From positions 1,705,688-1,769,687 of the forward strand of contig NC_087064.1 of the NCBI RefSeq assembly GCF_963678635.1: 64,000 nt of DNA, read 5' to 3'. Both the position numbers and the translations under genes were made by a program. This document shows positions 10,775-23,416 of this stretch, in pieces (position 1 is the first letter of the stretch; each line of letters starts with the position of its first letter). Source of the DNA: Symsagittifera roscoffensis (lineage: Eukaryota > Xenacoelomorpha > Acoela > Convolutidae). The notes under the pieces are model-generated. The model saw only the letters and a program-made list of their open reading frames with translations, was not told where the DNA came from and searched no databases.

Positions 10775-13700
10775 ATGTCTTCTAACGACACTGAGGATGG
10801 CAGCCTTGACGTGATGGAATTATGTAAAGCAGCGTTCGTGTCCGAAGAGCCATCGTTGACTGAGAATACAAAAGCAATTGCTTCGTATCCAAATATACCG
10901 GTTTCCTTGCCTGTGAATCAGTTACTTACAACTGTTCAAAACGTTACTTCAACCGTAGAAGATAGTGCAACATCGGATTATGAAAGCACGTGTTCTGACT
11001 CAAGCTTTCAATTTCGGCACATTATCATGTCCCCGAGAGTTTTGTCTCCTGATTCTCAGACTCCGTCTTCTGGAGCTGTATCGCAGAAGGTGATTTTTCT
11101 GATTGTTCACAATCTCTTAATTTTTAAAAGAAAACATCCTTCAAACATAGCTGCAGTTAGTTTTGCGTTTTTATGCCTTCTTCCAAATGATAATAAATGT
11201 TTTTTTTTTGAAATTTTAGGAGGCCCCCGATTTTGATTTCGATGATTCATCTGATGTAAGTGTGGATGCTTATAAGTCAGAGCCAGAGTTGGTTGTTAAT
11301 GCCCTTATTACGGCAAGAGATACGCGTCTAAATAATCAGCGAATGACAACGGGCCAGTCGGCGTCTTCCTGCTCACCTGCCGGAGTTTCTGGCAACAAAA
11401 GCAAGCGTGCATTTGTGTTTGACGTTGAGAAGGTGTCCTCGGAAGATGCGTCTGAGAGTTTTCGCAGATGGAGAAAATCTGCTAGTGATTCTACTGCAGC
11501 TTTTCGAAAATCATCAAAGTCGGTTGTAGAACCGATATCAAGTGCAGCTAATCAACTTCCAAGTTTCGCTTTTGGTGCTAATAAAGCAATAAGTGCTTTC
11601 AAACTAACTAACACGAACTTGTCTTCTGGTGCTAAAGAAAAGATGGACTCCAAAAAAGGGCTATCAGGAATCTCAAAACTCTGCGAGCAAAAAGAAGATT
11701 TTTCTGAGAGTTCATACAGGTATTTGGGCAGATCATCAAGCTTGCCGCTTAGTTTACACGTTGCTACTAGGTAAGTTTATATTAAAAATATAGGTTTTAA
11801 ATTTAATATTTTGTAACTGTTTTTCAAAAACTAAATCCAACTAGCAGTCTCTTTTCAGCTTGGAGCATGGAAGTTCTGGTGCTAATATTGGTCAACTTTC
11901 CCCATGTGCTACTCCTGCCGCGGCTCAACCGGGAGCTCTCAGTCCTTTTTGTGGAGTGTTTCAGTCATCTTTCAGTCCTTCCTTTTCGGATGTCAAACGC
12001 AGTCGGTGTCCTAGTTCATCGAGTAGGGTCAGTAATTGAAAAATACTCACGAAAAGCAACGTTATAGCTTCGAAGAAAGTGCTCTTAAACGAAAGTAACA
12101 TCTTTCCTCGAGTCGGTCAATTTTTTTTTGATCTAATCGATGTCTATCATAGTCACACATTTGAATAATTGCTCATAATTTTAACCAACATTATATAGTA
12201 ATTATTTCAGTGTTCTGCATCCAGCCCTCGTCCTCCAAGCAGAATAGACCAGATCAAAATAGAGGAGGCAACTGGTCTAGAAAGGGACACTCTCTTTGAA
12301 CGCGACGTGACCTTATCATCCTCATTGGCCTCATCTTGGGAAGATCTGTGCTTGTCGGTTAGAAAAGCTTCATTATAGCAGTTACTATTGCTCTACCAAA
12401 TGTTTTGTAATCGATTACGTAACTTCTTACTGGCTATAGTTTTTTCATAATTCAATTTAAAATATCCCATCTAAATTAAGTAATTATCTATTGATCCAGT
12501 TTTGCCTAATTGGGCTAGTTTTTTTTTACTCAAGCGAAGGGTAGTGTCACATTACGAACTATACTTTTTCCAACCCAAGTCGTAAATAACACTACTCAAC
12601 TCATTTATTAGGTGGCACGTTTGCTGCAACAGCTTTATATGTAGTTCACTTTTGATTCATACGATTTTTTCTTTGTATCTGGTTTTTTAATTCACGCTCA
12701 AATTTGATTTTTTGATTTCTTTTTCAGTTTAATTCATTTTGCTTAAAAGAAGTCAAAGTCCACAATCGAACTGCAAAAGTGTCACTCCTAATTTCGAAAA
12801 AGATCAGATTTCTTAGCGACATAAAAATTTTATCTATTGATCCACGTTTCTCGAATTGGGTTAATTTGATCAAAAAAAAATGTCAATAATAAATTGTTCT
12901 TGAAATTTGAGGAGCACTAAAACCATATTTTTTCTTTTTTATTTTTTTCAAATATCAAGCCAGTAGTTTTTTCTATTACTTTGCGTTCATGACTCTCTTC
13001 TAACTGTCTTTTGGCTATGTTAAAAGTGGTCAAGGCGCAGATGCTAGGACGCGTGACTTTAAATCTCCAGGCCGGTGTTTGATTCCGGCTCATAGTATGA
13101 TATTATTAGTTTTACCTTTTTGCAATTTTTGACACTTTCAGATCTAGTTTTTGTGATTTTCTTTCTTGTGTTTGCGAAGTATTCGCTTCGCTGCTCTGTG
13201 TAAAATGTATTGATAGCAACACGGAAAGCTTTTTTTGGCTTTTATCTGAGCTCATTGGCATTTTTCAAATTATTTGTTTGTTAGGTTTTGGTTAGGCCAG
13301 TCTGCTAAATTTCATAGCTTTGGTGGAATCACATTACTTTTATTGGATTTAGGCATTGAACTTTTCGAAGGTCTACTTAGGTGTCAATGAGCGTAGTGAA
13401 GACACTTATATAGACCATGTTGACGTTGAAAATTGCTTACGCTCAAATTTGATATCTGATTTTTTTCAAAAACTTTTTTTGAAACTCAAAATTGAAAACT
13501 CAATTTTTTTTGTTCTGCCTGAGTTCATCGACACTTTTCCAATCGTCTGTTGGTTCTTCTCTTGGCTCGAAATTAAAAAAAAACTCGTTTCTTTAATGAG
13601 TTGCACTTCGCTTTGACGTTTTGTGTTTTCTAATAATTAAGTTTGATTAGCAGTACAATCATTACAGCTCCCTTTTTTTCCAAAAAATTGCAAAGCTCAC

Positions 13701-16700
13701 GTCCTGAATTTTTGATTAGTTGGCTTGCATTTTTTGCTAGTCTCTTTTCATTTCATTCCCACGTTCTACGGCCACGAAAGTTTCTGAAGGGGATGCGATG
13801 GAGATTTGACCTGTGTCGGGTAGTCACATCTGAGAACGTATTTACACAATTGAAGCGTGGTGTATTATTACGAAGAAGTTTTTTTACACAAGCGAAGCGT
13901 AGTGTATTACGAAGAATTTTTTTCAACCTAAGTCGCAAATAAAAGTGCTCATTGGTGGAACTTTTGGTATATTTCAAAAACTAAATAGCTGATTCTGAGT
14001 TTGTTACTGCAATCAAACGAACTTGGTGCTGATATTTATTTTGTGTGTAATCTATATCCTCTTTTTTGTAGAGAAGCCGATGTGGACTTGCACAAAATCC
14101 ATTTTTTGAAATCACCGTTTTTTTGTAGAAATTTCAAGTTTTTTTCAAGAAAACTAGCTAAATCTGATATTAAGGGTTTAATCTAAAAATCAGGGTATTG
14201 AAGTCCTCCATCTATAAGATGCTTTTCCCATGCTTCATTAGAGAAAAGTAAATGCATATAGGACAAGTTTAATTTTACAATATTTGATTATTTCTTGGAA
14301 TCTTTTTTTTTTTCAAAAACTACCCAGCCAAATCTAAGGTAAAGAATTCAGTTGAAAGAGCGAGTAGGTGTTTTTCTCCTTTAAATAAGCGGAGAATCCT
14401 CTATTGAAGTAGGGAAATCATTAGGGTTTTGCATAATGTACATTTTGTGAGACTTTGAAAATTACTCATTTCGGTATCAGCTCAATCAAAGATTAAAAAA
14501 TTAAAACCGGTGCATCCAGCATTAGCTGGGCCACTTATTCACCTCCAAGCGACCCTGGCTTAAATATGAGGACGTGAACTCCTAATCAACAATTGGGAGA
14601 TTCAAATCCGGATCTTCTGAAAGTTACGTAAATAGCACTCTCCAAATGCGAACGTAGAAATGGCCGGAATAAATGTGAATAATTTCTAGTTTCGAAAGTG
14701 GAATTTAATTTTTAGATTTCCAGCGAAAAAAAACTTTACTGATTGATCCAGTTTTCTCAAGTTAGGTTAATGCTATCAAAAAAAGCCATTGATAAATTAT
14801 TCTAGAAATTCAAAGAGCTTAAAGGACAAATATTTTTTACTTTGAAGTTCGAAAGTTGAAGTCAGTGTTTTTTCCTATTTACTTGCGTTCTTTACTCTTT
14901 TCCAATTGTCTGTTGGCTATGTTTCCTTTTTCTTGATTTCATTTTGTTTTGCCTGTTCACACCTCTATTTTGCATTTTCCTGGCTTGTGCTTGCGAAGCA
15001 CAGCTTCGCCCCTGTAAAATTCCATAATTATTTTGAAATGTTCAACTCTGTTTAATCAGATTTGAAGATTTGAGCCTAAAAGATTGTACTTGCAAGGACA
15101 AACTAAATGTTTTCTTTCTCAATGAAAGGGTTCGAATCATTCAAATTGCTTCATAATTATATATTTTTTCAATTTTGATATTTACGTTTGCTGTTTTAAA
15201 GTCTAGTTGTATCTTTAACTGTATTTTTAACAGCAAGACTAAAAAAGTTCTTATGGTCGACCTTGGTACAGTCGGTGATTAAGTCATATGGATATTTTTT
15301 GGGCAGCCCATTGGATCCTGAATCAACTAGTTTCGCCATTCGGTCCTTTCGACCATGCCAGCTCCTAACTGTTTCTCTCTTAGTTTTTAGTGACTTAATG
15401 CATCTGACACTTAATTTTCTTCGCGGAGTTTATGCCTTTGTTTCGAATTAATAAAGTTTGATTTGTAGTATATTCACCATTTCAGTTGATTTTTTAAAAA
15501 AAAAAAAGATGCTGAGTTTACAGCTGGAATTTTCTTATTTTATGCTGACTGGTTCGATATTCCGGTTTTTTGAAGGCTTTAATTGCTGCGTGGCTTGTTT
15601 CCACAGCATTTATAGAAAAAAGATCCGGAAGTCGTTTTTGGGGTCGATAATGAAAAATTACTTCCCTCTAATCTGACCACTGCCACGCTAGCGATCAAAA
15701 CGTTCTCCATCGGCTTAAGCTAAAAGCAAATCTTAAAACGGATATTTGACGGCCACCCTTGAAAATCATTCAGTGGACCTCTTCAAGAAATAGATGTAAT
15801 GCTTGAGTTATAAAAACTTTCAACCAAGTTTAGCGGGTTAGACGAACATGTGCAGCATTAGACGAAATGCCGTAGTGCTTTTTCCTTTTTGTTCAAATTA
15901 CTAGCGACTTAGAGTTGATAATAGCTTGTTTTTTTTAACCGCTAAATAAATTGAACAATTCATTGCCACAATTGCTCTACAATAACACTGTTGGACAGTT
16001 TCAGTTGTATTCTGAGTCGATTTCACTCCAATATCTGACTAGATGCCATGTTTTTTCGGCTAGTTTTCATCTGAGTGAATTACTGTAAGATCAATTCCGT
16101 TTCGATCAAAAGTCGCCATTATCCCGCCTCTGAAAGAACATTCATGTTTAAGGTCCCGGAAAATGAAGTTCTACTGGAACTTTTGCTGATGAAATGGTTA
16201 ATCAGAACTTTTTATCCTCAACTACCCCTTCATTAGTTAGTTGTAAGTTAAAACGGTTGGCTTCAGCGTCGTTTCATTTAATAATGTCTGAATGGACATG
16301 ACACTTAAGCTCAAAATTTTTTGGTAAAGTAGTTGTATTTTCTTTGTTTTCAATTCAGTCGGTTTCTGGTAACTTGTGATTTTCGAAGCTTGATCTCTCC
16401 TGCAGACTAATTTTTTCCAGGTTTGTTTTATTTTTCAACTGGGGTTTCCCACAAAAGAATTTTGGAGATTTGCCGCACAGTATATGTCGGGCCTACTTCA
16501 TGTTACGTACATGTCGGGCCTACTTAATAAAGTAAACTTTTAAGAGTAATGAACGTAGTGAAGACTCTTATATAGGTCTTGATGATTTTTTTTGTTTTTG
16601 TTTTTTTTTCAGGAAAAAGTTTTAAAATATTGATGCACTTAGGTATACATGCACTTTTTGCGTTTAATTGAAATCCATCTGCAGAAAGTGACGTAAATAG

Positions 16701-18576
16701 CACTCTCCAAAGACGAACGTTGAAATGGCGTGAAAAAACATGAACGATTTCTAGTTTCGAAAGTGGAATTTTTTTGAAAGATTTCCCAGAGGAATAAAAA
16801 CTCTACATTTGATCCAGTTTTCTCAACTTGGGTTGAATTTATCAAAAAAGCGCCCTTCATAAATCGTTCTAACAATTCAAAGAGCTTAAAAGGCATCTAT
16901 TTTTTTCTTTGAAATTCGAAAATTGAGATTTTTTCAACAAAGTCAGTGTTTTTTGATGTTAACTTGCGTTCATTACTCTTTTGCAATCTTCGATTGGCTA
17001 TGTTCAATTTATTTTTTCTTCAATCGAAAACTATTTTCGACTCGTTAAACTGCAGTTGGAACATTCAGGTCTCTGCCTTGAGACGAGTAGTCTGTATGTT
17101 CATCAATTAATCATTCAGGAGCATGCTGCAAACTCGATGAGTCATCACCACCACCAAGCAGTCAAACGACCCAGAAGTGTTTCCTCGTCACACGGTGCTA
17201 ACTCCCCCTCCCTCCCAATAGCAGCACACTTCGCTCCCAATGCAAATAATATCCCCCCCGCGAATGGAAACGACAACCAAGGGGAAGCGCTAGGCGTGAC
17301 TGCTCAGTCGAGAGTGACGGAGCCCATTTCGATATCCTGTTCGCCAGCCTACAACCCAACAATCTACCCACTTGCTTGTTCCCCTTCGCCTACGAGAGTT
17401 TCGCAGTCTAATTCAAAGGTGCGCGAGGGCGGACTAGTTCAGTTGAATTTTCTTGAATAATCAACCAATTTTTGGATTCAAGTTTTAAATGGTACTTGTG
17501 GAATTTGTGGTCTTAGTTTATAAAAAGGTGAATGTTTTTTGGCTCGTCAGTTTGATAGTTTATTTGTTTTAAGCAATGCTATTCGCCGTCACTTCAGATG
17601 CCATTGAATTGGAGTGCATCTTGTCCCAGTCCTACGCAGAGGAAAATCTTGTGAGTGCAAACCAGTCCTCCCTTTTTATTCAGACAGACTTTTCGCTATC
17701 ATTTAATTGAACTCCAGCCAAACAGTCATTTGTGACCTCGTTGCTTCGTTTAATACTAATCACAGTTTTCATCGAAACTTCGCTCAGCCTAATAAATCGG
17801 TCGATATGTTATTCATTCCGAAAATGTTGATAAAATGACTAATGCTCATTGTTCAATGGCAGTGGTGGCAACAATTAGTGCCTTTGAGACGTGAAGTAAC
17901 CGCGAATTGGGATGAAATTCAGATGACCGCGTTATATCGTTTTTCGCTTGGTAATATCCTTCGGAACATCTTGCTGGGAACTCTCTAAAGAGTGTTTACA
18001 TGTAACTACAAATAAAACAAGATAAATCTTTACATGTATCAGGCTAGGATATTTATCATTGAAATTGCCAGAGACAATTTTGCGAAAGTGGGTAACATTT
18101 TTATATGTTTTAGCCGTCGGAGTCAAAGTCCAGTGACTAATTTGGTGCGGCCTGGTATTCTGGGCAATCCTCTGAACTTGAAGCGCCGCCCAGCAGACTT
18201 AGACTCCCTGGAGCACACGCCGTGCAAGCGACCCGCCCCTGACAACACCCCTCCTCCTCCGCCCCCACCCCCCTTCTTCTCAGCAGTCTCCTCTACCTCA
18301 GCCGCCTCACATTCTCTCGCTCACTCATTCAACGTGCCAAATTTGCTGTCACAAAGTCATGACGTCATCACCGCTTCTCCGGCCTCGACGCCCAGTTCGC
18401 CGCCCCCTTTTGGCTCGCCAGTTAGATGCGTGACTCCGTCTTATCTCTCGCCGCTGATAAGCGAACGGGATAAGCTTCACCATGTCTCGCATTCGGCAGC
18501 CACGGTTGAAAGTCCACTCAGTGAAGAACCGAAAGTGGTAAACTTAGAATGCACTCACATCGCAGATCGTAATTAG
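10775..18576 (+). CDS. PABIR/FAM122-family PP2A-B55 inhibitor, 7 coding exons
   Basis: Exons 10775-11089, 11220-11770, 11859-12027, 12211-12357, 17119-17418, 17598-17650 and 18114-18576 join in phase to 665 residues plus stop; every junction is GT-AG. Start chosen: ATG at 10775 in CAAAATGTC. Conserved blocks follow vertebrate FAM122A in order. RSSSLP (276-281) fits the 14-3-3 RSxSxP pattern. RIDQIK (356-361), then the acidic IEE and LASSWEDL (384-391), match the helix that docks on B55 and inhibits PP2A. CSPSPTR, SASCPSPTQR, RRSQSP (513-518) and a basic LKRR/CKRP segment follow. Family role: nuclear/cytoplasmic PP2A-B55 inhibitor in mitotic entry and checkpoint control. Odd: about 270 extra N-terminal residues and a Pro-rich tail (FAM122A is about 287 residues). 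An AATAAA at 18612 supports this stop. Exon 1 linkage rests on phase only. Confidence 0.87.
12740..13025 (+). repeat. Interspersed repeat R1, copy 1 (PABIR intron 4)
   Basis: Shared order of blocks with the other copies: TTTCGAAA-type start, a TTGATCCA..TTTCTC..TTGGGTTAAT segment, ATCAAAAAA, AAATTGTTCTTGAAATT, a T-rich tract, then TTGCGTTCATGACTC and GGCTATGTT. Diverged copy; no coding capacity. Confidence 0.7.
13020..13092 (+). repeat. tRNA-like SINE head (weak)
   Basis: GTCAAGGCGCAGATGCTAGG followed by CCGGTGTTTGATTCCGG resembles a tRNA-derived SINE, with a B-box-like GGTxxxGATTCC about 35 bp after a possible A-box. I cannot fold a full cloverleaf, so it is not called a tRNA gene. Confidence 0.3.
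13381..13940 (+). repeat. R1-associated repeat blocks
   Basis: The block AATGAGCGTAGTGAAGAC followed by CTTATATAG (13387-13417) recurs near 16548, 18640 and 20325. The segment near 13868-13940, with GCGAAGCGTAGTGTATTACG and then AAGTCGCAAATAA, recurs near 12530-12600 and, in a shorter form, near 13850. These look like parts of one composite dispersed element. Confidence 0.55.
14510..14612 (+). repeat. tRNA-like SINE head (weak)
   Basis: TGCATCCAGCATTAGCTGGG, and about 75 bp later GGGAGATTCAAATCCGGATC, give A-box and B-box-like spacing. It is placed directly before repeat R1 copy 2, as the 13020 block lies directly after copy 1. No intact tRNA fold seen. Confidence 0.3.
14618..14930 (+). repeat. 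Interspersed repeat R1, copy 2 (PABIR intron 4)
   Basis: Starts GAAAGTTACGTAAATAGCAC, contains TTCTAGTTTCGAAAGTGGAA and TGATCCAGTTTTCTCAA, then ATTCAAAGAGCTTAAA, and ends at TTGGCTATGTTT. It is the closest relative of copy 3 at 16678-17003. Confidence 0.8.
16545..17003 (+). repeat. Interspersed repeat R1, copy 3 with its 5' block
   Basis: The AATGAACGTAGTGAAGACTC block (16548-16580) is followed by GAAAGTGACGTAAATAGCAC (from about 16683). The TTCTAGTTTCGAAAGTGGAA, TTTGATCCAGTTTTCTCAAC and ATTCAAAGAGCTTAAA blocks follow in the same order as copy 2, ending at GGCTATGTT near 17003. It lies about 115 bp before PABIR exon 5. The 45-bp block at 17050-17097 just after it resembles 10455-10500. Confidence 0.8.
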
Positions 18577-21200
18577 AAACTTAAGTTTGAAGTATTTTAA
18601 AAGTAGCAAAAAATAAAAATCAATTCGGCGCTTCGGAGTCGATGACCGTAGTTCAGAATCTTATATAGGTCGTGATGATTTTTGTCTTCATTTTTTTGCG
18701 ATTTGACTCATTTCCATCTTTAGAAGGAAGGCGAATTCCACTGTCGAACAGCAAATTTGTAAAATTCACGAGAAACTTGATCAACTTCTAACTTCAAAAA
18801 TGGAATTTAATTATCAGATATCCCAGCGAAATGAAAAATTTTACCTACTCATCCAGGTTTCTCAAATTGGGTTAGATTTATCTAAAAAGTTCCGGTCATA
18901 AATAGTTCTAGAAATTCTAGGAGCTTCAAGGTCATATATTTTTTTTCTTGGGATATCGAAAAATGAATTTAAAAAAATAGTATTTTTTTCCTGTTAATTG
19001 CGTTCATAGACTCTTTTCCATCTGTCTGTTGGCAATGTTTAATTTTAATATTTAAAAATACTGCTTGGAAATTATGGTATTATGGAAATCATTCAAACTG
19101 AGCTCTTTGTCGTGGCATGTTCTGGTTATTTATTGCAATGATGTAGGCAGAGTAGTTTCCTTTTTTCTATAGAAATAGATGAATATTTGTTGTAGATCAA
19201 ATAAACATTTTTTGTTATAATAGTATAACTAGCATTCAGTGCCACCTGATGTATTGACCTAGTAGATCGATTTGATATTGACGAGTCAGCTGTGCTTCTT
19301 AAATTCAGTAATAGTTGCAAATTCACGTGCTTTCAACTTCGAGTGTTTGATTTGGTAAGCGTCCATTTCAATCATACCAACGAAGTTTTACCTGCTTGAT
19401 TGTCTAAATGATTTTCACTTTTCATGGTGCTGTTTTGTGAGTATTGTTAATTTCAGTTAGATTTATGTTTTATAAATGCAAATTTAATTAACGACCTTTT
19501 TTCGAAGGCGGTTTAAAAGTGAACTTAGATGCTAGTCGGTTCGTTTAGAACAAGTGTCTCGAATGCCTGTCATAACGTCGGTCAAATTTGTTTTCCGAGC
19601 TCTTAATCATCTTAAGAATTTCATGTGGCCAAAAATGCCAATTTTTTAAGGTATTGGGACAGAAAAAGCGCTTTTCCATTTCAGTTTGTGTCTTGGCGCC
19701 TGCATAAAAAAAATTAGTGTCCAAAGTTATATCCCGAAATATTAACAAAGGTAATTTTTTGGGCAACAAAGGTATCAAATTCCTCAGAGTGGCGGGAATG
19801 GTATGCTGGCTACGACTTGGGTGGAACAGAGTGGTGGACGCCCATGAATAGCCAAAAAATATAAGATGGAGACTAAATATAGCGAAGAATGTAACCGGAT
19901 CGAAGGAAGCTGTTCACCACTTATTGCCAATACTTGGTGTTTATTTTTAAAGGTGAATTGTGGCTTTCGGGAAAGGATATGTTTTTCACAAGCGAGGTAG
20001 TCCAACTCACTACTAAAAGTGCTAATTTGGTGGCCATTTTGCTGCTAGTGTTTCTTTTAGATGAACGTCAGTGGCACAGTTGTCTAGGACTGGTTCGACA
20101 CGCGAGGAGGATTGTTATTTTCATGTTTTCATTCATTTTAAGCCCTTTTTAAAGCTACTTAGCGTTTTGTAGTTAAATTTACTTGTTAAATTATATCAGC
20201 AAATCTTTACAACCCATCTGATAAACAGCTAAAAAGCTTGTAGAATGTTTTTTACCTGTTTTTTTTAAATTTTTATTGATGCTTGCGGTTTGCATGGGTT
20301 ATCAAAGGAATATAGACTTTTTAAGAGTAATGAACGTTGTGAGTACTTTTATATAAGTCTTGCTGATTTTTTTATTTTTTTTTTCCGGGAAAAAGTTTTC
20401 TCAATTTGGGTTAGTTTTAACATAAAAGTGCCCAAGATTTCTGAAAAACAAATCGGCTTTTTTGTCGGTTCCTTTACTCCAACTGTCAATTGGCTATGTT
20501 CTGGGTTAACAACTTTTTAAACGAAATAACTCGAGTCGTTTGTGACGCTGATGACATGCTCAATGTTTCGAGACTTTAAATTTCACTACTGGCTAGTTTT
20601 GGGTTGAAAACCTATTCAACAAAAAACTTGAATCATTTGTAATGCTGCTGTGCTGCTTACAGGCTCAATTTTTTGAGAATTCAAATTAGTAACTGCTGGT
20701 TAATGCGATTTCTAGAGTTCTAACCATAGTATGCATATTTATTGAATTGCGATATCATTTTATGCTGATAATTTTATGGTATAATCGATAACAATTTGGC
20801 ACCAAGTTTTGGAATATTCTAAATCAACAAGGACTTCATCTAAAAACGCAACCCCTCCAACCAGTGACTCCACATACCCCTTCCTTTACCCCCCCCCCCC
20901 GTTAGCCCCAGAGGCAAATCAAATCTCGGTTTGTCAGTAACGTGTGTTAAGTAAAAGGCAACTATTAAATTTTGAATATACTGCACTGTGTTTGAAATTT
21001 TCAGATAAATTTACAAAAAAATTGGATTATAATCCATTTTACTTGATAATCCATTATAATTGATCATAATCAATTAAAATGGATTTTTTTATTTCACAAA
21101 AATTAAATTATAATACAATTTTTCAATCGATTATCTTGGAATTTCTTAGAGAATGACAATGAAAATCCAATATAATCGATTATTATCTATGAAACTCCAG
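18577..21200. repeat. Downstream intergenic with R1 copies 4 and 5
   Basis: R1 copy 4 spans about 18635-19040: CTTATATAGGTCGTGATGAT, then CAGGTTTCTCAAATTGGGTT, AAATTCTAGGAGCTTCAA, and an end at CTGTTGGCAATGTTT. A short copy 5 spans about 20325-20505 (AAGAGTAATGAACGTTGTGA, then TTTCTCAATTTGGGTTAG, TTGGCTATGTTC). A 12-base C run lies at 20889-20900. No gene is seen in this stretch. Confidence 0.65.
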
Positions 21201-21247
21201 AACGGATTCTTCAATAGTGACATCATTTGCAGTCCTCTCTGCTACTC

Positions 21248-21562
21248 CTTGAGCGTCATGCACTTTTCATCGTATACTGTTTCTGATGCAAGTGAAGCGA
21301 AGATCAGTTATCCACACAGTATCTCTTGCCGCTTCCAGGAGGTATCCTAGTTCTTTCACAATCCTCCAATGTCTCGAGTTGAGCTTCTGCAGATTTCTTG
21401 AGCGTCATGCACTTGAGCGTCATGCACTTTTCATCGTATACTGTTTCTGATGCAAGTGAAGCGAAGATCAGTTATCCACACAGTATCTCTTGCCGCTTCC
21501 AGGAGGTATCCTAGTTCTTTCACAATCCTCCAATGTCTCGAGTTGAGCTTCTGCAGATTTCG
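21248..21562. repeat. Recent tandem duplication, period 164 bp
   Basis: A unit starting CTTGAGCGTCATGCAC at 21248 is repeated from 21412 with essentially no mismatches I can see. Between them the 15-bp start is present an extra time (21397), so the boundary is a triplicated CTTGAGCGTCATGCA. Near identity points to a recent event. Confidence 0.9.
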
Positions 21563-21949
21563 TTTCTAACAAACTGATAATCTGAATTTTAGAATTTTAT
21601 CAATCTTGATCTGATCAAACATGTCTATGCCACTTCTTGAGCGCGATGTTGGTTCCATGTTAAATATGTCGTATCGCAAGTGGTGCGAAACTCAGCCCGC
21701 CTTTTTGTTTTGGACTATCATAATTTGCAGAAAAATATATGGTATCTTATCTTCTTAAATATTAAATGAAAGGCGGAATGCGCTATGGACGCAATGTTTA
21801 ACTGAACACAATGCTTAAGAATTATTAGGAGACAATGTTTAAAAGGCTATCCAGCGTAACGTTTAAGAGCGATTCAGAGCAACTATCAGAGGTAGATGAA
21901 CTCGATCCAACTTTAAGGCTAGATAGTACGTGCCTAATTTTAGTCCAAA

Positions 21950-22315
21950 ATGTTGCGTTTTGGATTCATTTCAGTCTGAAACGAATCACCTACAAACAGA
22001 AACCTCCATGCGAAGAAAGAAACTTTTTGCGAACTGATTCGGTCTATGAAATAAATGGAATAATTTCAAGTTTCATAGCATGAAAACCTTGCTTAGAAGA
22101 ACTGAAACTTTTCGCGAACCGATTCAGTCCAAGAAATAACTTCGAAATATTTCAAAGTTTCATAGCTAGCTTCAAAAAACTTCATTAGTTTCTTTGAAGC
22201 TAGCTATGAAACGTTACAATATTTTCATTTATTTCACAGACCGAAACGGTTCGCAAAAAGTCATAGACTGAATGGCGAACCGATTCAGTCTATGAAATAA
22301 CTTGTTACACCGAAG
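21950..22315. repeat. Satellite S1, left outlier block, with palindrome
   Basis: Copies of the S1 motif (GCGAACCGATTCAGTCTATG with AAATAACTTGAAAT and TTCAAAGTTTCATAGCT) occur here on the + strand, and one copy is inverted (about 22195-22260). The inversion creates a hairpin with 20-bp perfect arms, 22157-22176 against 22193-22212, with a 16-base loop. Confidence 0.75.
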
Positions 22316-22439
22316 ACTTTAGTCAAGGTGTTATGGTATCGTGTAACGGGTTTTTTTTTTAATGTTGTCTGTTGTCAAGTGTCGACAAATAACGTCCACA
22401 GTTATCAGTTATCATGTGGGCTGGACTATATCGCGCTAT

Positions 22440-23065
22440 GTCACGTGATTGCGTATGTTTGTTTCTTTATTTGTTCATCTTTATTTATTTAATTATCTGT
22501 TCTTCTATTTATTTAATTATGTTTAGTTTGCTTATATTTATTTATAATTTATGTATTACATATTTATTTTTGTTTATTTTTATCACGTGTTTTGTTTATT
22601 TATTTAATTATTCTTTCTTTCATTTAGTTTTGCTTTTATTATTTCTGCGTGTGTATTTATTTAATTTATTTATTTTCATTTATTTATATTATGGGTCTGT
22701 TTGTTTGGTTATTTGTTCATATATATTTTTTCATGTCTATTTAATTATTTGTACATTTCACTTTTGCTTTTATTTATTTATTTATTTATTTATTTATGTA
22801 ATTATTTATGTATTTATTTATTTATTTATTTATGTATTGATTTATTTTTTTATTGCTTATTTATTTATCAGGTGTGTTTTGTTTATTCGTTGATATTTAT
22901 TGCTATATTTATTTAATTATTTTCTTTCATTTAGTTTTGCTTTTATTTATTATTCATGTATGTATTTATTTATTCATTTATTTATTTATGTTTATTTATT
23001 TTTGGTTTGTTCGTTCATTTGTTGGTTTGTTCGTTCATTTATTTATTTATTTAGTTAGCGTCTTT
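22440..23065. repeat. (TTTA)n-type low-complexity tract
   Basis: About 600 bp of imperfect TTTA/TTTG/TTTC tetranucleotide repeats. It opens long hydrophobic reading frames (Phe/Leu/Ile/Tyr only), which are artefacts of composition. Confidence 0.9.
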
Positions 23066-23416
23066 GTTGTTTGATTGTGAAATTTGATGTTTTACTTCTT
23101 AGCTATGTAGTTAAAAGCAAAAAATGATTTTCAATTTATTGTTGTTTAGGATATTTTCAGAAAGATCTGTATATCACCAATTAACGTACAACGATTTACA
23201 GGGAACGCTGCCAACGAGATTTGTCCACTTGCTTTTGGGTTGCAGCTACATCAAAAATGATTTTAAATTATTTATCTTAAAGATTTATCTATAGTTATAT
23301 CTGTCCGGTAATTAATTTTCAAATTTGCTTTTGTATTTCTCAAAAAAGAATTTGTTGGAGCGTGGACTCAATAACGTAAAGCAAAATGTTAAATTTTATG
23401 TTACTTCTATTTTCAG

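Noticed and set aside
13020-14612. Functional tRNA genes
   Set aside because: Only box A/B-like fragments; no complete cloverleaf could be folded by eye.
22414-23074. 159-codon and neighbouring hydrophobic frames, membrane-protein-like
   Set aside because: Produced by the TTTA tract; only Phe/Leu/Ile/Tyr-type codons and no ordinary composition.
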